Below are positions 8,832 to 16,603 of a stretch of 56,263 bases of DNA, piece after piece. The notes under the pieces were generated by a model. The model was not told the DNA's origin, did no database searches, and saw only the letters and a program-made list of their open reading frames with translations. Within the stretch, counting starts at the first letter, position 1. Each line of letters opens with the position of its first letter. This DNA is from Erwinia persicina NBRC 102418 (GTDB lineage: Bacteria > Pseudomonadota > Gammaproteobacteria > Enterobacterales > Enterobacteriaceae): NCBI RefSeq assembly GCF_001571305.1, contig NZ_BCTN01000022.1:1-56263 (forward strand). The letters are read 5' to 3'. The translations under genes and the position numbers were made by a program.

Positions 8832-10499
8832 ATGAGTGAGGCTGAAGCCCGCCCAACTAACTTTATTCGTCAGATTATCGACGAAGATCTGGCGAACGGT
8901 AAGCACAGTTCAGTGCACACCCGCTTCCCGCCTGAGCCGAATGGCTATCTGCATATTGGTCATGCGAAATCAATCTGCCTGAACTTTGGTATCGCTCAGG
9001 ATTATCAGGGGCAGTGTAACCTGCGCTTTGATGACACTAACCCGGTGAAAGAAGATCTGGAGTTTGTTGAATCAATCAAGCGTGATGTGCAGTGGCTGGG
9101 CTTTAAGTGGAGTGGTGACGTACGCTACTCATCTGACTATTTCGAGCAACTGCACAATTATGCCGTTGAGCTGATTAGTAAAGGGCTGGCGTACGTTGAT
9201 GAACTGTCACCGGAGCAGATCCGTGAATACCGTGGCAGCCTGACCTCAGCGGGTAAAAACAGCCCCTTCCGCGATCGCAGCGTGGACGAAAACCTTGCCC
9301 TCTTTGCTAAAATGCGCGCGGGCGGCTTTGCCGAGGGCACCGCGTGTTTACGAGCCAAAATTGATATGGCTTCCAACTTTATCGTTCTGCGCGATCCGGT
9401 GATCTACCGCATCAAATTTGCCGAACATCATCAGACCGGCAATAAGTGGTGCATCTATCCGATGTATGACTTTACCCACTGCATCTCTGATGCGCTGGAA
9501 GGCATTACTCACTCACTGTGTACGCTGGAATTCCAGGATAACCGTCGCCTGTACGACTGGGTGCTGGATAACATCACCATTCCGGTTCATCCGCGTCAGT
9601 ATGAATTCTCTCGCCTGAATCTTGAATATGCCATCATGTCCAAGCGTAAGTTGAGTCAGTTGGTGACCGAGAACGTGGTGGAAGGTTGGGATGATCCCCG
9701 TATGCTGACTGTTTCGGGTTTGCGCCGCCGTGGCTACACTGCGGAATCCATCCGTGAATTCTGCCGCCGCATTGGGGTGACCAAGCAGGACAATATTGTT
9801 GAAATGGCCGCTCTGGAATCCTGTATCCGTGACGACCTCAATGAGAATGCCCCGCGTGCTATGGCAGTGATGGATCCGGTAAAAGTGGTGATTGAAAATC
9901 TGCCTGCGCACCACGATGAGGTGATCACCATGCCTAATCATCCGAGCAAGCCGGAAATGGGTACCCGCGAAGTCCCGTTCAGTCGTGAGATCTACATCGA
10001 TCGTGCTGACTTCCGTGAGGAAGCAAACAAGCAGTACAAGCGGCTGGTGCTGGGCAAAGAAGTGCGTCTGCGTAACGCCTATGTGATCAAAGCCGAGCGC
10101 GTGGCAAAGGACGATGAAGGCAACATTACCTGCCTGTTCTGTACCTGTGATGTGGATACTCTGAGCAAGGATCCGGCCGACGGGCGTAAAGTGAAGGGCG
10201 TTATCCACTGGGTGTCAGCTGTTCATGCCCTTCCGGCAGAGTTCCGTCTGTACGATCGGCTGTTCAGCGTACCGAATCCGGGGGCGGCAGAAGACTTCCT
10301 GGCCAGCATCAACCCGGAATCTCTGGTGATCCGTCAGGGCTTCGTGGAGCCCGGGATGCAGCAGGCGGAGGCGTCAGCCCCATATCAGTTTGAGCGTGAA
10401 GGCTACTTCTGCGCTGACAGTGTCTACTCCAGTGCCAGCAATCTGGTGTTCAACCGCACCGTTGGCCTGCGTGACACCTGGGCGAAAGTCGGCGAGTAA
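8832..10499 (+). CDS. glnS: Glutaminyl-tRNA synthetase
   Basis: Class I aminoacyl-tRNA synthetase that charges tRNA-Gln in the cytoplasm. It has 555 residues (E. coli 554). The Rossmann-fold signature is [15 protein letters not shown] (HIGH motif) near residue 35, and the KMSKS equivalent is AIMSKRKLS near residue 270. The C-terminal half is the two-barrel anticodon-binding region typical of GlnRS. An AGGA ribosome site sits 8 nt before the ATG. The 212-nt upstream gap contains a good -10 (TATACT at 8748-8753) with no clear -35. It is transcribed alone. Confidence 0.98.
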   Translation: MSEAEARPTNFIRQIIDEDLANGKHSSVHTRFPPEPNGYLHIGHAKSICLNFGIAQDYQGQCNLRFDDTNPVKEDLEFVESIKRDVQWLGFKWSGDVRYSSDYFEQLHNYAVELISKGLAYVDELSPEQIREYRGSLTSAGKNSPFRDRSVDENLALFAKMRAGGFAEGTACLRAKIDMASNFIVLRDPVIYRIKFAEHHQTGNKWCIYPMYDFTHCISDALEGITHSLCTLEFQDNRRLYDWVLDNITIPVHPRQYEFSRLNLEYAIMSKRKLSQLVTENVVEGWDDPRMLTVSGLRRRGYTAESIREFCRRIGVTKQDNIVEMAALESCIRDDLNENAPRAMAVMDPVKVVIENLPAHHDEVITMPNHPSKPEMGTREVPFSREIYIDRADFREEANKQYKRLVLGKEVRLRNAYVIKAERVAKDDEGNITCLFCTCDVDTLSKDPADGRKVKGVIHWVSAVHALPAEFRLYDRLFSVPNPGAAEDFLASINPESLVIRQGFVEPGMQQAEASAPYQFEREGYFCADSVYSSASNLVFNRTVGLRDTWAKVGE

Positions 10500-10514
10500 G
10501 CTGCTACTCCGAAG

Positions 10515-10541
10515 AAAAGGGCGTTGATGCGCCCTTTTTTT
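10515..10541. terminator. Bidirectional terminator between glnS and the LysR gene
   Basis: GGGCG and CGCCC form a stem extended by A/T pairs, with four A on the left and seven T on the right, so it can act on both strands. The last two T belong to the stop codon of the leftward LysR-type gene (10540-10542), so the two genes share it. Confidence 0.85.
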
Positions 10542-11430
10542 ATAATTCCGCACACAGATAATCAATAAACAAACGCGTTTTACGCGGCAGGGTGACCCCG
10601 GCGGCAAACACGGCGCTGACCGGCTGTACCGGAAGCTGCCAGTCACTAAACAGGATCTGTAACGCTCCGTCCGCCACATCCTCAGCCACCAGCCATTCAG
10701 GCAGTACCGCCACGCCCAACCCCTCCAGCGCCATCTGGCGCATAATCTGAGCAGAATTGGCGCTGTAACTTGCCTCACTTTTAATCTCGCAGTGTTCTTT
10801 ATCCAGACTGAAACGCCAGCGGCCCGGATGGGGCAAATTGCTGTTATGTATCCACGGTAATGCGGCAGTCTCACTGAGGTTTTGCAGCGGGTAGCGGGCC
10901 ACAAGGTGAGGGGAGGCCACCAGCCATATCCGGTATTCGCCCAGTTTGCGGCTCCTGAGTGAAGAGTCTCGCAGCGTGCCCAGGCGGATAGCGATATCCA
11001 GTTTGTGGCTGACCAGGTCGTCCAGCGATGCACCCACGTTATAACTGAGTTTCAGAGCGGGATGCTGCCGACAGAAACGGGCAACGAGGGGCATCAGACA
11101 GCGCTGACCATATTCCCAGGTTGAGGTGATACGCAGCTCACCGGAAAGGGGCTGGCTGTCATCGGTAACGCGGCTAACCGCCTGTTCGATTTGGGAAAAT
11201 ATCGTCCTGAACTCTTCATAAAGCTGACTTCCGCTTTCCGTCAGCGCCAGATTGCGGGTATTGCGTACCAACAGAGTCACGCCCAGCACCTGTTCCAGTG
11301 TTTTGACATGCAGGCTGACCATGGCCTTACTCAGACCGAGATTATCAGCGGCACGGGTAAAACTGCCGCTGTCGACGACTGCGAAGAACGTGTGGATCTT
11401 ATCGAGATGGGTATGCACGGAATTGTTCAC
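10540..11430 (-). CDS. LysR-type transcriptional regulator
   Basis: About 296 residues. The N-terminal winged helix-turn-helix (about residues 8-66) contains FFAVVDSGSFTRAADNLGLS and VSLHVKTLE, the LysR signature. The rest is the periplasmic-binding-like effector domain (LRITSTWEYG onward), with the VSHKLDIAIRLG segment common in the CrgA/DmlR-like branch. It is divergent from an exporter gene across 80 nt, the standard layout for a LysR regulator controlling its neighbour. The start is uncertain: 11430 is a GTG with no clear ribosome site, and a second in-frame GTG lies four codons later. The inducer cannot be read from the sequence. The gene is absent from this position in E. coli. Confidence 0.9.
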   Translation of the reverse strand: MNNSVHTHLDKIHTFFAVVDSGSFTRAADNLGLSKAMVSLHVKTLEQVLGVTLLVRNTRNLALTESGSQLYEEFRTIFSQIEQAVSRVTDDSQPLSGELRITSTWEYGQRCLMPLVARFCRQHPALKLSYNVGASLDDLVSHKLDIAIRLGTLRDSSLRSRKLGEYRIWLVASPHLVARYPLQNLSETAALPWIHNSNLPHPGRWRFSLDKEHCEIKSEASYSANSAQIMRQMALEGLGVAVLPEWLVAEDVADGALQILFSDWQLPVQPVSAVFAAGVTLPRKTRLFIDYLCAEL

Positions 11431-11510
11431 TTTTATAAAACAATATTTTCAATTTATGCCAGTCGATTTAGGTAGTCAATCACCGCTATGCTGCGCCCGG
11501 AGGTATGACT

Positions 11511-12869
11511 ATGAGTTATCGTTACCGTGTTGCCGTCATTTTTTTGCTCGGTTTTTTTATTGATTGTATTAATATTTTTATGTCGGCTGTTGCCCTGCCG
11601 GAGATAGCCGGGCAGCTGAATATTGCCAGCGGATCGCTTAGCTGGGTGGCGAACAGTTATATCCTTGGGCTGACGGTGATTATTCCGGTCAGCGGCTGGC
11701 TGGCTGGCCGCTTCGGTGCACGCCCGGTGCTGGTGGTATCGATGATCCTGTTCAGCCTGGCGGCATGGGGTTGCGGTCGGTCCGATTCATTTACGTTACT
11801 GGTGCTGTGGCGTTTTTTACAGGGTATGGCGGGGGGACTGCTGATCCCGATAGGGCAGGCGCTGACGTTCAACCTGTTCCGGGGCAGGGAGCGGGCAACC
11901 ATTTCTACGCTTATCATGTGTGTGGCGCTGATAGCCCCTGCACTTTCTCCCCTTTTAGGGGGAGTGATTGTGGACACACTCTCGTGGCGCTGGATTTTCT
12001 GGTGCAATATTCCGTTTAGTCTGGCTGCCGCTGTACTGGCCGCACTGTGGATAAAGCCTGAAACGCTGACGGCTATTCGCCCTGACATTTGGGGCATTCT
12101 GCTGGTCTGTCTGTCGCTGACTGCCGTGCTGCTTGGGCTCTCACGGCTGAGTGAGCCGGGTTCCGCGCTCCCGGCCTCGCTGTGGCTGCTGTCGGGGCTC
12201 TGTCTCGCATTCGCTTATCTGAAACATTACCGGCGTCAGGCGCAGGCGGTAATAGATCTGAGTCTGCTGCGTAACGCCCGGCTTCAGCTTGCAGTGGTGG
12301 TGTATTACGCGGTACCGGGCCTGTTTACCGGTGTAAACCTGCTGAATATATTTTATCTGCAACAGTGCCTGCATTTTTCTGCCGAGCGCAGCGGGGCTGT
12401 TATGCTGTTTTACGGCGGTGGTGCGCTGGTGGCGATGTTGCTGTGCGGTCGTCTCTACCATCGTCTCGGAACCGCCATCCTGTTCAGCACGGGCTTAGTG
12501 CTCCATGCCGTCGGTATCGCCATGCTGGCGCTGGTACAGAGGCCGGAACAGATCCTGGTGTTGAGCCTCGCCTACCTGTTGATGGGCATTGGCGGCGGAA
12601 TAAGCGCCAATACGGCGCAAACCAGCGCCCTGACCGATTTTCACGATCGGCAGATGACGCGGGCCAGCGTGATATGGAATATTAACCGTCAGCTTTCATT
12701 CAGCCTGGGGGCGGCCCTGCTGACGGTGCTGTTCAGTTTACTTAATCACTTTTATCCTGCAGCGCAGTCATATCAGCAGGTTTATATCATAGCCGCCGTT
12801 ACCGGGCTGCTTCCGCTGTGGATGATCTCCCGCCTCACCCGTCATAAGGATACCCTGTGTCAACATTAA
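11511..12869 (+). CDS. MFS drug/metabolite exporter, DHA2 (EmrB/QacA-like) family
   Basis: Inner-membrane proton-driven exporter of 452 residues with about 14 hydrophobic segments. The first segment is followed by ASGSLSWVANSYILG, then GWLAGRFGARPVL (MFS motif A) and RFLQGMAGGLLIPIGQAL, and LSPLLGGVIVDTLSWRWIFW (motif C region): the DHA2 pattern. The ATG at 11511 is chosen because GGAGG lies 7 nt upstream; the in-frame ATG at 11505 is only 1 nt from it. It overlaps the next gene by 13 nt, so the two are translationally coupled. The substrate is unknown; regulation by the divergent LysR gene is inferred from layout only. Confidence 0.9.
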   Translation: MSYRYRVAVIFLLGFFIDCINIFMSAVALPEIAGQLNIASGSLSWVANSYILGLTVIIPVSGWLAGRFGARPVLVVSMILFSLAAWGCGRSDSFTLLVLWRFLQGMAGGLLIPIGQALTFNLFRGRERATISTLIMCVALIAPALSPLLGGVIVDTLSWRWIFWCNIPFSLAAAVLAALWIKPETLTAIRPDIWGILLVCLSLTAVLLGLSRLSEPGSALPASLWLLSGLCLAFAYLKHYRRQAQAVIDLSLLRNARLQLAVVVYYAVPGLFTGVNLLNIFYLQQCLHFSAERSGAVMLFYGGGALVAMLLCGRLYHRLGTAILFSTGLVLHAVGIAMLALVQRPEQILVLSLAYLLMGIGGGISANTAQTSALTDFHDRQMTRASVIWNINRQLSFSLGAALLTVLFSLLNHFYPAAQSYQQVYIIAAVTGLLPLWMISRLTRHKDTLCQH

Positions 12870-13246
12870 CCGAAAAAGCCCGTGAAAGTGTACTGGTGTT
12901 ACATGAACAGATTGCTGCCGTATTTAATGGTAATGAAAGTCAGTTAACGCCGCTGCTTTCACACTTTGACCCCGACTTTGTGATGGTCACGCCCACCGGT
13001 AAGAGTCTGGCGATGCCTGAGGTAGCGGCACTGTTTGCACGCCTGGTCGGCGGGCGGCAGGGGCTGCATATTACCATTGAACAGTGTCAGACCCTGGCCC
13101 AGTTTGGCCAGGAGGTGGCCATTCAGTATCACGAACGGCAGCAGCAGGGGGAAAATCATACTCACCGAATTTCACTGGCGGTGATTAACTGTGGCGTTGA
13201 GCCACCGCGCTGGCGATATTTACAGGAAACGATGGTGACCAACTGA
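12857..13246 (+). CDS. Small NTF2-like (SnoaL/DUF4440-type) protein of unknown function
   Basis: A 129-residue soluble protein with no signal peptide or membrane segment. The pattern of an N-terminal helix pair (LVLHEQIAAVFNGNESQLTPLLSHFDPDFVMVTPTGK) followed by alternating strands ending in WRYLQETMV suggests the NTF2-like cone fold seen in SnoaL, DUF4440 and ketosteroid-isomerase families. The start is a GTG with ATAAGGA upstream, inside the end of the exporter gene. Sharing a transcript with the exporter suggests a role in the same process (binding or modifying the exported compound), but I cannot name one. Fold assignment is moderate confidence. Confidence 0.8.
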   Translation: MSTLTEKARESVLVLHEQIAAVFNGNESQLTPLLSHFDPDFVMVTPTGKSLAMPEVAALFARLVGGRQGLHITIEQCQTLAQFGQEVAIQYHERQQQGENHTHRISLAVINCGVEPPRWRYLQETMVTN

Positions 13247-13251
13247 TTACT

Positions 13252-13269
13252 GTACTAGTTCGCGAGTGT
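13252..13269. promoter_or_regulatory. Probable TrpR operator upstream of the Mtr-like permease
   Basis: GTACTAGTTCGCGAGTGT matches the trp operator consensus GTACTAGTTAACTAGTAC at 13 of 18 positions, with the left half-site (GTACTAGTT) perfect. It begins 6 nt after the stop of the NTF2-like gene and about 95 nt before the permease start. A weak -10 (TAGACT, 13279-13284) lies just downstream, so a bound repressor would cover the -35 region. In E. coli mtr is repressed by TrpR, which supports the reading. Confidence 0.6.
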
Positions 13270-13364
13270 GAAAATGTGTAGACTATGCGGCATTATGGCC
13301 GTTTAGCCAGTGGATTATCCCGGCAAAGGGCATGTTTTTTTACTGCTTCCGCTAAGGGATTGTT

Positions 13365-14612
13365 ATGGCTGTACCGGCTTCTGCTGTTCGCTTACCGTCG
13401 ACACTGTGGGGAACACTGATTATCAGCGGCACCATCATTGGTGCCGGAATGTTTTCTCTTCCTGTGGTGATGTCCGGTGCCTGGTTTCTCTGGTCCTCGG
13501 CTCTGCTGATTGCCACATGGTTCTGTATGTTGCTGTCCGGGCTGTTATATCTTGAAGCCAGTCTGCATTATCCCGCCGGAGCCAGTTTCGATACCGTTAC
13601 ACGTGACCTGCTGGGGCGTGGCTGGAATCTGGTTAATGGCCTGTCGGTAGTCTTTGTATTGGGTATCCTGACCTACGCCTATATTTCTGCCAGCGGAGCG
13701 ATTATACAGCGCAGCCTGGGGCAGTTAGATATCGGCATGTCGGCCCGGGTGGCTGGTCTGCTGTTTACGCTGCTGGTGGCACTGTTTATCTGGCTTGGGA
13801 CGGCGGTGGTTAGCCGCATGACGCTGATTTTTCTTGGCGCAAAGGTCATTACTTTTTTGATGATTTTTGGCGGGCTGCTGTGGCATATCGAGCCGGTCAA
13901 TCTGCTCGACAGCCAGGGAACGGAGAGCGATTATTTACGCTATCTGTGGGCCGTCGTGCCTTTCTGCCTGGCCTCTTTTGGCTATCATGGCAATATTGCC
14001 GGGTTGATCAGTTATTATCATAAAAATGCAGCACGCGTCAGCCGCTGTCTGGTTTTTGGCACGTTAATGGCTCTGGCGATCTATTTTATCTGGATCATTG
14101 GCACCATGGGTAATATTCCGCGCAGCGAATTCAAAGTGATTGCTGCGCAGGGGGGAAATATCGATGTGCTGGTCGGGGCGCTATCGGGTGTGTTGCATAA
14201 TCGCTATCTGAATCTGATGCTGGACATCTTCTCTAACTTTGCTGTTGCCTGCTCTTTTCTTGGTGTCAGTCTCGGCTTTTTTGATTACCTTGCCGATTTG
14301 TTTAAGCTGGATAATTCTGCACTCGGACGATTGAAAACTACGCTACTGACGTTCAGCCTGCCGTTAACGGCTGCACTCATCTGGCCTGATGGTTTTTTGC
14401 TGGCTATTGGCTATGCGGGGCTGGCTGCGACCGTCTGGGCAGTCGTGACGCCTGCACTGCTGGCCAGACAGTCCCGGCGACGTTATTCCACTGCCAATTG
14501 GCGTGTCAGGGGAGGTAACGCGCCGATTATCCTGGTGCTGTTGTTTGGTTTGCTGAATGCGCTGGTGTCGCTACTCTCTTATGGCGGGTGGTTACCGCTC
14601 TATACGGGCTAA
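13365..14612 (+). CDS. mtr: Tryptophan-specific permease, Mtr-like (HAAAP family)
   Basis: Inner-membrane proton symporter for aromatic amino acids, 415 residues (E. coli Mtr 414), about 11 membrane segments. The N-terminal [20 protein letters not shown] and the later [45 protein letters not shown] and FDYLADLF segments follow E. coli Mtr closely, closer than TyrP or TnaB. AAGGGA precedes the ATG. A candidate TrpR operator lies upstream, and a candidate terminator follows at 14626. In E. coli mtr sits elsewhere on the chromosome, so this copy is displaced or an extra paralogue; the symbol rests on sequence resemblance. Confidence 0.88.
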   Translation: MAVPASAVRLPSTLWGTLIISGTIIGAGMFSLPVVMSGAWFLWSSALLIATWFCMLLSGLLYLEASLHYPAGASFDTVTRDLLGRGWNLVNGLSVVFVLGILTYAYISASGAIIQRSLGQLDIGMSARVAGLLFTLLVALFIWLGTAVVSRMTLIFLGAKVITFLMIFGGLLWHIEPVNLLDSQGTESDYLRYLWAVVPFCLASFGYHGNIAGLISYYHKNAARVSRCLVFGTLMALAIYFIWIIGTMGNIPRSEFKVIAAQGGNIDVLVGALSGVLHNRYLNLMLDIFSNFAVACSFLGVSLGFFDYLADLFKLDNSALGRLKTTLLTFSLPLTAALIWPDGFLLAIGYAGLAATVWAVVTPALLARQSRRRYSTANWRVRGGNAPIILVLLFGLLNALVSLLSYGGWLPLYTG

Positions 14613-14625
14613 ACTGTATAATAGT

Positions 14626-14664
14626 AAAATACCATTAGTAGAAATACGAAAGTGGTATTTTTAT
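14626..14664 (+). terminator. Probable terminator after the Mtr-like gene
   Basis: AAAATACCA (14626-14634) and TGGTATTTTT (14653-14662) form an A/T-rich stem with a loop of about 18 nt that ends in a T run. The long loop makes it a weaker call. Confidence 0.55.
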
Positions 14665-14720
14665 TTCCCGTGAGTTTGTGGTGTCGATCATGTTTTTACA
14701 TTCATAATTTATTTTCAATT

Positions 14721-14745
14721 GATAATTCGCGTCGCGAAAAATAAT
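14721..14745. promoter_or_regulatory. Probable NagC operator upstream of chiP
   Basis: An A/T-flanked palindrome centred on TCGCGTCGCGA, with flanks GATAAT and AAAATAAT, resembling the two NagC boxes in the nagB-nagE gap. It lies about 86 nt before the chiP start. In E. coli chiPQ is repressed by NagC, so the assignment fits known regulation. The 218-nt gap before chiP otherwise holds only the terminator above and an A/T-rich leader. Confidence 0.65.
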
Positions 14746-14830
14746 ATGCATCCGTGGGTGATACAAGGCGTTAATTAATTCATCGCCAAATGGAATTATT
14801 TTCCCATCCGATAAGAATAAGGATTATTCG

Positions 14831-16234
14831 ATGCATAAAATTACCTCTGGGCGAAGTTCGCTAGCGATTCCGCTGGCGTTGAGTTTAATTTCATCTGGTG
14901 TTTTTTATTCTTCACCTTCTGTTGCTACTGGTTTTATTACAGATTCTGCACTTAATGGCAGCATTTACTACTGGCAGCGGCAGCGCGACCGTAAAGATCT
15001 CGAGCCAGCGAGTGATAAATATGGCCAGTATCAGCAAAACCTGCACCATTCTACCTTTAACGGCAGCCTGGATTTCTCTTCAGGATTGGCTGCTGACATT
15101 ATCGGTTTAGACCTGGCGGTGTTTAGCGCTCTTGAAATGGCGAACAGCGGCCCAGCGGCTCCAAATGAAATTGGTTTCAGTAATGCGAAAACCCGCTGGG
15201 ATGAACGCTGGAGCGGTGACCGTAGTGGCACCAGTATCTATAAGGCTGCAATAAAAGTTAAATATGATGATATATGGCTAAGGGCGGGGTATTTACAACC
15301 CACGGGACAAACTCTCCTGGCCCCACACTGGAGTTTTTTACCTGGCACTTATCTCGGTGCGGAAAGTGGATATCGGCATGATTTTGGCGATGCGGGTGTG
15401 TTGTCATTTTCGTATATGTGGAGCGACCGTTATAAAGCCCCCTGGTATGAAAATATGTATAACTTCCGCAAAGCCGATGGCTCTACGGGAATACGTTATC
15501 TGCATTCATTAGGGTTAAAATATGAATTCACCAACAAATTAGTTTTAGAAGGAGCGTTCGGACAGGCAGCAGATTACATGGACCAATATTTTGCTAAAGC
15601 ATCTTATGCTTTTCCACTTATTGGCAATGATCTGCGCACCAGCTGGCAGTTCTATGGTGCCAAAGATAAAGAACATGGCGGTGCGGAAAATATTAATGAT
15701 GTTTACGAGGGGCTGGCGTGGCTTCAGGCGTTGACTCTGGGCTATATCGCGGGGCCATTTGATTTTCGCCTTGAAGGAACCTGGGTAAAAGCTGAGGGTA
15801 ATCAGGGCTATTTCCTTCAGCGTATGACACCCGGTTACGCCTCCTCCAATGGTCGCCTTGACGTATGGTGGGATGCCCGGTCCGACTGGAATGCCAATGG
15901 TGAAAAAGCGCTGTTTGCCGGGGTTATTTACGATCTCGTCAGTTGGCAGTTACCTGGGTGGGGTGTGGGTGCCTCTTATGCCTATGGCTGGGATGCGAAA
16001 CCCAGCAGTAATCCGGTTTATAACCAGAGCTCGCGTTTAAAAGAATCGGCGTGGAACCTTGATTTACTCTATACGATTCAGGAGGGCGCGGCGAAAGGGA
16101 CGTTGTTCAAGCTGCATTACACCCGCTATGACAACCACAGCAATATTCCCAGTTACGGCAGTGGGTACAACAATATTTTCCAGGATGAAAAAGACGTTAA
16201 ATTTATCGTAATTGCGCCTTTCACCCTGTTTTGA
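14831..16234 (+). CDS. chiP: Chitoporin (outer-membrane chito-oligosaccharide porin)
   Basis: Lets chitin oligosaccharides cross the outer membrane. It has 467 residues (E. coli ChiP 468), with a signal peptide of about 30 residues (cut near [10 protein letters not shown]) and then a beta-barrel of the OprD-like porin family. Conserved family stretches include [17 protein letters not shown] text near the N-terminus, [36 protein letters not shown] and [18 protein letters not shown]; the final Phe is the usual barrel-assembly signal. AAGGA lies upstream of the ATG. It is the first gene of chiP-chiQ-chb. In E. coli and Serratia the ChiX small RNA silences chiP at its ribosome site; I could not recognise a clear ChiX match here. 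Confidence 0.95.
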   Translation: MHKITSGRSSLAIPLALSLISSGVFYSSPSVATGFITDSALNGSIYYWQRQRDRKDLEPASDKYGQYQQNLHHSTFNGSLDFSSGLAADIIGLDLAVFSALEMANSGPAAPNEIGFSNAKTRWDERWSGDRSGTSIYKAAIKVKYDDIWLRAGYLQPTGQTLLAPHWSFLPGTYLGAESGYRHDFGDAGVLSFSYMWSDRYKAPWYENMYNFRKADGSTGIRYLHSLGLKYEFTNKLVLEGAFGQAADYMDQYFAKASYAFPLIGNDLRTSWQFYGAKDKEHGGAENINDVYEGLAWLQALTLGYIAGPFDFRLEGTWVKAEGNQGYFLQRMTPGYASSNGRLDVWWDARSDWNANGEKALFAGVIYDLVSWQLPGWGVGASYAYGWDAKPSSNPVYNQSSRLKESAWNLDLLYTIQEGAAKGTLFKLHYTRYDNHSNIPSYGSGYNNIFQDEKDVKFIVIAPFTLF

Positions 16235-16261
16235 TTGCGCAGGACTGACAGGAGAATGGGT

Positions 16262-16582
16262 ATGAAAGCAGGGATAACAATTTTCTTGATGCTGCTGTTG
16301 TGCGGCTGCATGTCGCAGATGCAGCGTAGCAATACGCCAGAGCGCGAAGCCTGGCGCAGCTGTATTAATCAGGCAAACAGCAGCGCTGAAAAGGTCAAGG
16401 CCTGCAAACCGCTACCTGGCTCTCTGCACCAGCAGCCACAGCACCAGCAGTTTGCCCGCCAGGAAAGTGTGCGAGTCCTTGACTATGAACGCTGCCTGGA
16501 CGCGGAACAAATGGGCGGCGGTGAAGGTGTTAATGAACGCTGTGGCAAACTTTGGCAGGAAATTCAGCAGGCTAATCAATAA
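16262..16582 (+). CDS. chiQ: ChiQ-like lipoprotein
   Basis: A 106-residue predicted lipoprotein: the N-terminus is MKAGITIFLMLLLCGC, with the acylated Cys after LCG. The segment QHQQFARQESVRVLDYERC is nearly the same as in E. coli ChiQ (YbfN), which identifies the family. I chose the ATG at 16262 because GGAG sits 7 nt upstream; the ATG at 16256 is only 1 nt away from it. It starts 27 nt after chiP. Its function is not established; the fixed partnership with chiP suggests a helper role in chitin sugar uptake. Confidence 0.9.
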   Translation: MKAGITIFLMLLLCGCMSQMQRSNTPEREAWRSCINQANSSAEKVKACKPLPGSLHQQPQHQQFARQESVRVLDYERCLDAEQMGGGEGVNERCGKLWQEIQQANQ

Positions 16583-16603
16583 TTGACAAGGAAGGATGCA
16601 ATT

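Noticed and set aside
7924..8856. 310-codon minus-strand frame across the end of nagE and into glnS
   Set aside because: It runs through the nagE terminator and both flanking genes on the opposite strand; the His/Arg-rich translation is typical of an antisense shadow.
14789..14830. ChiX small-RNA target at the chiP ribosome site
   Set aside because: ATAAGGATTATTCG shows no convincing complementarity to the remembered E. coli ChiX seed; I cannot support it without the local ChiX sequence.
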